A stretch of DNA of 64,000 nucleotides from contig VYZI01000040.1 in NCBI GenBank assembly GCA_013397695.1, positions 1,913,968 to 1,977,967 on the forward strand, written 5' to 3'. Below, one piece after another: positions 61,020 to 64,000 of the stretch; position 1 is the stretch's first letter; each line of letters starts with the position of its first letter. Under the pieces are notes generated by a model, which saw only the letters and a program-made list of their open reading frames with translations, was not told the origin of the DNA and did not search any database. Source of the stretch: Centropus unirufus. Taxonomy: Eukaryota; Chordata; Aves; Cuculiformes; Centropidae. A program made the position numbers and the translations under genes.

Positions 61020-61492
61020 GAGTCTTGAGAAGGGCCATGTGGATGCTCGGAGGGCTGCAGTGCCTCTCCTGTGAAGACTGGAGAGCAGAAGGTTCTAGGG
61101 AGAACCTATAGCAGACTTCCAGGACCTACAGGAAAGGTACAAGAAAGCTGGAGAGACTTTTTAGAAGGGCTTAGAGTGATAGGCCATGGGGTAATGGCTT
61201 TAAAATGAAAAAACTATAGCTATAGCTTAGATGAGCTATAAGAAAGAAATTCTCTACTGTGAGGCTGGTGAGGCAGTGGAACAGGTTGTCCAGAGAAATC
61301 ATGGATGCTCCATCCCTGCAAGTGCTCAAGGTCAGGCTGGATGAGGCTTCAAGCAACCTGATCTTCTGGAAGGTGTCCCTGCCCATGGAGGGGGGTGGTG
61401 AACAACGACACTAGATGACCTTTAAGGCTTCTACCAACTCAAACTATTCTATGACTCTTTCTACCAACTCAAACTATTCTATGACTCTATGA
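61020..61492 (+). mobile_element. CR1 LINE 3' region, with duplicated end
   Basis: This is the 3' 470 bases of a CR1 of a different type from the 25.3 kb copy. Recognisable blocks include GGGCTGCAGTGCCTCTCCTG, GGAGAGACTTTTTAGAAGGG, AGAAATTCTCTACTGTGAGG, GGAACAGGTTGTCCAGAGA and GATCTTCTGGAAGGTGTCCC. An ACTAGATGACCTTTAAGG block leads to TTCTATGACTCTATGAT at the end. The last 30 bases of the element are present twice in tandem. Antisense to CCNY. Confidence 0.93.
61430..61489. repeat. 30-base tandem duplication at a CR1 3' end
   Basis: The block TTCTACCAACTCAAACTATT plus TCTATGACTC occurs twice, the starts being 30 bases apart, with one T/C-type difference at the joint. CR1 normally repeats only the 8-base octamer here. 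Confidence 0.9.
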
Positions 61493-61808
61493 TCCTTAAA
61501 AAAAATTTTACTAATTATGCTTCAAAATCACAACAAGCATCTCCCAAGGAAGATAAGCATGCCAGTGGCTGAAAGACTTAGCATCTCAAACTGGAGGAGA
61601 AGTTTGGGGAAAAAAAACACCACCAAAACCCTCTTCATTAGAAATTCTTGTAATAAAGCCAATGTTAGGCTATATGACATAAACAATTAGCAGCTACTAA
61701 TTCTACAAAATCCATTCTGTTCACTCATCCTTTTAGATAAACTTCAAGCATTTGAGGCTATCAATCGTTCCTCAAGTCAACTATTCTCCATATAAGTCAT
61801 CCTACCTT

Positions 61809-61930
61809 TAAAAAAAAAGAAAGAAAAAAAAAGAAAAATTTTGAAACCTCAGACCCTGAATTCTTCTTCAAATACTCTCAAGTCCATACATAGATTATTA
61901 GGAAGGAGAAGGAAAAAAAAAAAAAAAAAG
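61809..61930. repeat. A-rich low-complexity region
   Basis: There are A-rich runs with scattered G at 61809-61838 and an A run at about 61913-61929. No mobile element is recognisable beside them. Confidence 0.8.
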
Positions 61931-62819
61931 AAATTAACTATTGCTTACCCAGATTAAGCATTTTCCTGGTTTACTTGCTTCCAACAAAGCTGAGAAGGAA
62001 CACTACTTTGAATCCTTGCTGTGAATCTCACTAAAGCTAAAAATCTGAAGTCTACACATCCTAAAGAAGATAAGGTCCATCCTCCCCTTAGCCAACTATT
62101 AACGTGTGTAAGCTTAGGCAATCACTGAAATAAAACAGTCAAGACCTCCCAGTAAGATCTAAAGCATTGTCACGTGGTAAATACTGGGGAATTTACTTTT
62201 ATTTATTCTTATTTCCAAGAACACTTAGAAGCATTTGTTCAGATCTTAATGGAATTCATCATAGCTTTTCTCCTTCTCAGGAATCACTGCCCATTTTAGC
62301 TATCCTTCCCGCAGCTGCTGCTAGAACATTCTGTATTAGAGTCTAACATTTTCAGAAGGGGAGAACAACATTTTTCAAAAATTAGATAATTCCTTAGCCT
62401 CAGGCATACCCAACAAAGCTGGACAGAAATTCACAGCGCAGGAGAGGTGGTGCTCCTCACCCTCTCATATGCAGTGCAACACACAGTGACACCAAAATAG
62501 CCTAAGAAAGCAACCCCAGTTCAGGTGCCACTTGCAAGGGAAGTAACAGAAATCACAATTATCAACTGCCTTTTGCCATTAATGTACAACTTAAAATCAG
62601 CATCATCGTGGGCCACAAATCAGCACCACATTAGAGATCACAGAATGACAGAACAGTGAAGTATCATTAGTTAAATATCATCATCTTCCACAGGAAAATC
62701 TAGAAAAAGCCAATAAAGACATTTTAAAAATATCAAAATTAAACAGAAAAATAAAAGCATGTTGAGAAGAGACACATCTGCCTTAAGCTTTGAGAAAAAC
62801 ATAAATTGTGTTTAAATTC

Positions 62820-62832
62820 TTTTTTTTTTTTT
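62820..62832. repeat. Poly(T) tract
   Basis: A run of 13 T within AT-rich sequence. Confidence 0.85.
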
Positions 62833-63439
62833 AAATTAAAAAGATATCCCTGATATAGCAGACCCAACTTGCACATTGCCTTATCTACAGCCTAGCCCTG
62901 TAAAAACTGTATTTACAGAAGACAAAGCTGGGACAGAGATGTTTTCCTCCTACACCTCAGTCAACTTATTAAAATGAAACCTCAGTGCAAAATTCAAACC
63001 AACTATAAGCATAGCTAATTTTTCTCTTGAAGAAAACTAATTCATCCCAAAGCTCTATGGAAGCTTTATAAGAGCTTGTACAGGGTCAGGAAAAGCAAGA
63101 AGCTTTAAGCTTGTCTGAGCTGCACAGTCTTCATACAGCAAAGTTGATTAGGAAAAAAAAAAAAAAGCATCCCAAACAAATAACAAAAACCCTACATCCA
63201 GGAAAATTAAAAAATAAGGCCAAATAAGCATTGCATATGCGTTCAAATTTTTTATTCCTTTTTTTAAAAAGCCATGAAACCCAATATTGTCCTATTTCAT
63301 TCTGCAATAGTTCCCACCTGATCAGAACTGCAGTTAAAAATACAGCCTCTCTCCAAAATAGAGCAGAAACACTGCTAAAAAAACAAACTTCTCTGCTGGG
63401 CAATTTGCCAGAAAAGAACTCCAAACTTCTGGATTTCTT

Positions 63440-63860
63440 CCCAACTGCGTGAGTGCATAACACCAGAAGAAGAGCCCGCTGCCTCCGGACTCCGCTCTCG
63501 GGGCTGCGGAGCGCCAGAACACACGAAGCAGTGGATGAAACGCACCGTGCGGGGCCCTGGTACGCCTCGACACCCAGAGCCTGCTGCTGGAATCTGAGCA
63601 CATGGCAAAGATCGGGATGGCTTCGGGCGCTCCAGAGGTAGGCCTGACACTATCTTGGCTGGGCAGCCCGCCTCAGCCAGTCGTTTGAAATGTTGCTGTT
63701 TGCTGCTTGACCCGAGCCAGCGGCTCCTCAAGGCACAGGGACCTGCGGCTTCTTTGCTTCCCAACTGCACCCCTGGGTACTGGGAAGGGACAACTCCCTG
63801 CAGCAGATCCTGCACGGGGACAACTCTGCGCAGGGAGCCATTACCGTTAGGGTTAGGCTT
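63440..63860. promoter_or_regulatory. CpG-rich patch, possible CpG-island promoter
   Basis: CpG is rare in the rest of the window but dense here. I count about 13 CpG dinucleotides between roughly 63475 and 63575, and about ten more to 63860, in GC-rich sequence. This is what a vertebrate CpG island looks like. I could not match either strand to CCNY exon 1. On the + strand the short frame ATGGCAAAGATCGGGATGGC (63602 on) reaches CCAGAG|GTAGGC, a plausible donor, but the peptide is not recognised. It may be an alternative CCNY promoter, a divergent noncoding RNA promoter, or an orphan island. Confidence 0.5.
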
Positions 63861-63883
63861 ATGGTTAGGATTAGGATTAGTTA
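63846..63883. repeat. Short interstitial telomere-like repeat
   Basis: GTTAGGGTTAGG is followed after five bases by GGTTAGGATTAGGATTAG. This makes about five TTAGGG-type units with variants, in the + orientation, at the right edge of the CpG-rich patch. Confidence 0.75.
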
Positions 63884-64000
63884 TCCCCATGCCAAGTTGC
63901 CCGAGAGCCTCCAGTCACTGCTGCCCCAGGTCCTGCTGCCCAGAGCCCCGCTGCTGAAGGTTCACTGGATAGGGATGTCTGTAACATCCACTGCCAGGGA

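Larger units (their letters stand above)
22300..64000 (-). other. CCNY: CCNY upstream intron, probably intron 1 (partial, at least 41.7 kb)
   Basis: Everything right of the 75-nt exon appears to be the intron before it. I searched the minus strand for the exon encoding the end of the N-terminal region (consensus around LQHISDREN) and for the start MGN, and found neither. The transcription unit therefore probably extends past the right edge, as expected from the very long first intron of mammalian CCNY. Recognised contents are CR1 copies (23.57-25.33, 40.69, 54.93 and 61.02 kb), simple repeats, and the CpG-rich patch at 63.44 kb. The long stretches 25.4-40.0, 40.8-54.9, 55.1-61.0 and 61.5-63.4 kb hold no supportable gene. 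Confidence 0.7.

Noticed and set aside
63375..63890. 171-codon minus-strand frame over the CpG patch, considered as CCNY exon 1
   Set aside because: GC-rich DNA is poor in stops, the N-terminal part is only translated telomere-like repeat, and it does not contain the Met-Gly cyclin Y start.
1..64000. CRISPR arrays, operons, ribosome binding sites, insertion sequences, phage genes
   Set aside because: The window is vertebrate intronic DNA and no such pattern was seen.
1..64000. tRNA, rRNA, snRNA or microRNA genes
   Set aside because: No tRNA box B (GGTTCGAATCC-like), rRNA or snRNA core was noticed by eye. Small hairpin RNAs cannot be excluded without folding and a covariance search.

Overview
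The window is vertebrate nuclear DNA, almost certainly from a bird. It carries several CR1 LINEs with the sauropsid ATTCTATG 3' end. It has no operon-like coding, no long uninterrupted genes, AT-rich intronic sequence with poly(A) and (TTTA)n tracts, and one CpG-rich patch at the far right. The organism is inferred from these features.

The only gene I can identify is cyclin Y (CCNY), on the minus strand, so transcription runs from high to low coordinates. Four short internal coding exons were found by pairing splice signals with conserved peptide: 22225-22299 (75 nt), 16479-16513 (35 nt), 5285-5385 (101 nt) and 1925-1960 (36 nt). Their phases join perfectly (G|TG, codon boundary, TG|T). Together they give about 82 residues of the N-terminal regulatory region of CCNY, roughly residues 52-134 of the human protein by my recollection. 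This includes the KYSSCS segment with the known 14-3-3 phosphoserine and the start of the cyclin fold (ALAIYYHIKNR). The first exon (N-myristoylation region) and the cyclin-box and C-terminal exons are not visible and should lie beyond the right and left edges. The exons are too short to be seen as long open frames.

Layout: 1-22.3 kb holds the four exons and three complete introns (about 3.3, 11.1 and 5.7 kb), with a very old CR1 at about 8.6-9.7 kb. From 22.3 kb to the right edge is the upstream, probably first, intron (at least 41.7 kb). It holds a long broken CR1 (23.57-25.33 kb), short CR1 tails (40.7 and 54.9 kb), a CR1 3' part with a duplicated end (61.0-61.5 kb), simple repeats, and a CpG-rich patch (63.44-63.86 kb) followed by a short telomere-like block. 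All confidently recognised CR1 copies lie on the + strand, antisense to CCNY.

I did not find a new biological system. The points most worth a second look are the microexon architecture of CCNY, the candidate intronic alternative first exon and CpG island, an unexplained peptide-like frame at 50.4-50.7 kb, and several AT-rich homeobox-site-rich blocks that may be conserved enhancers.
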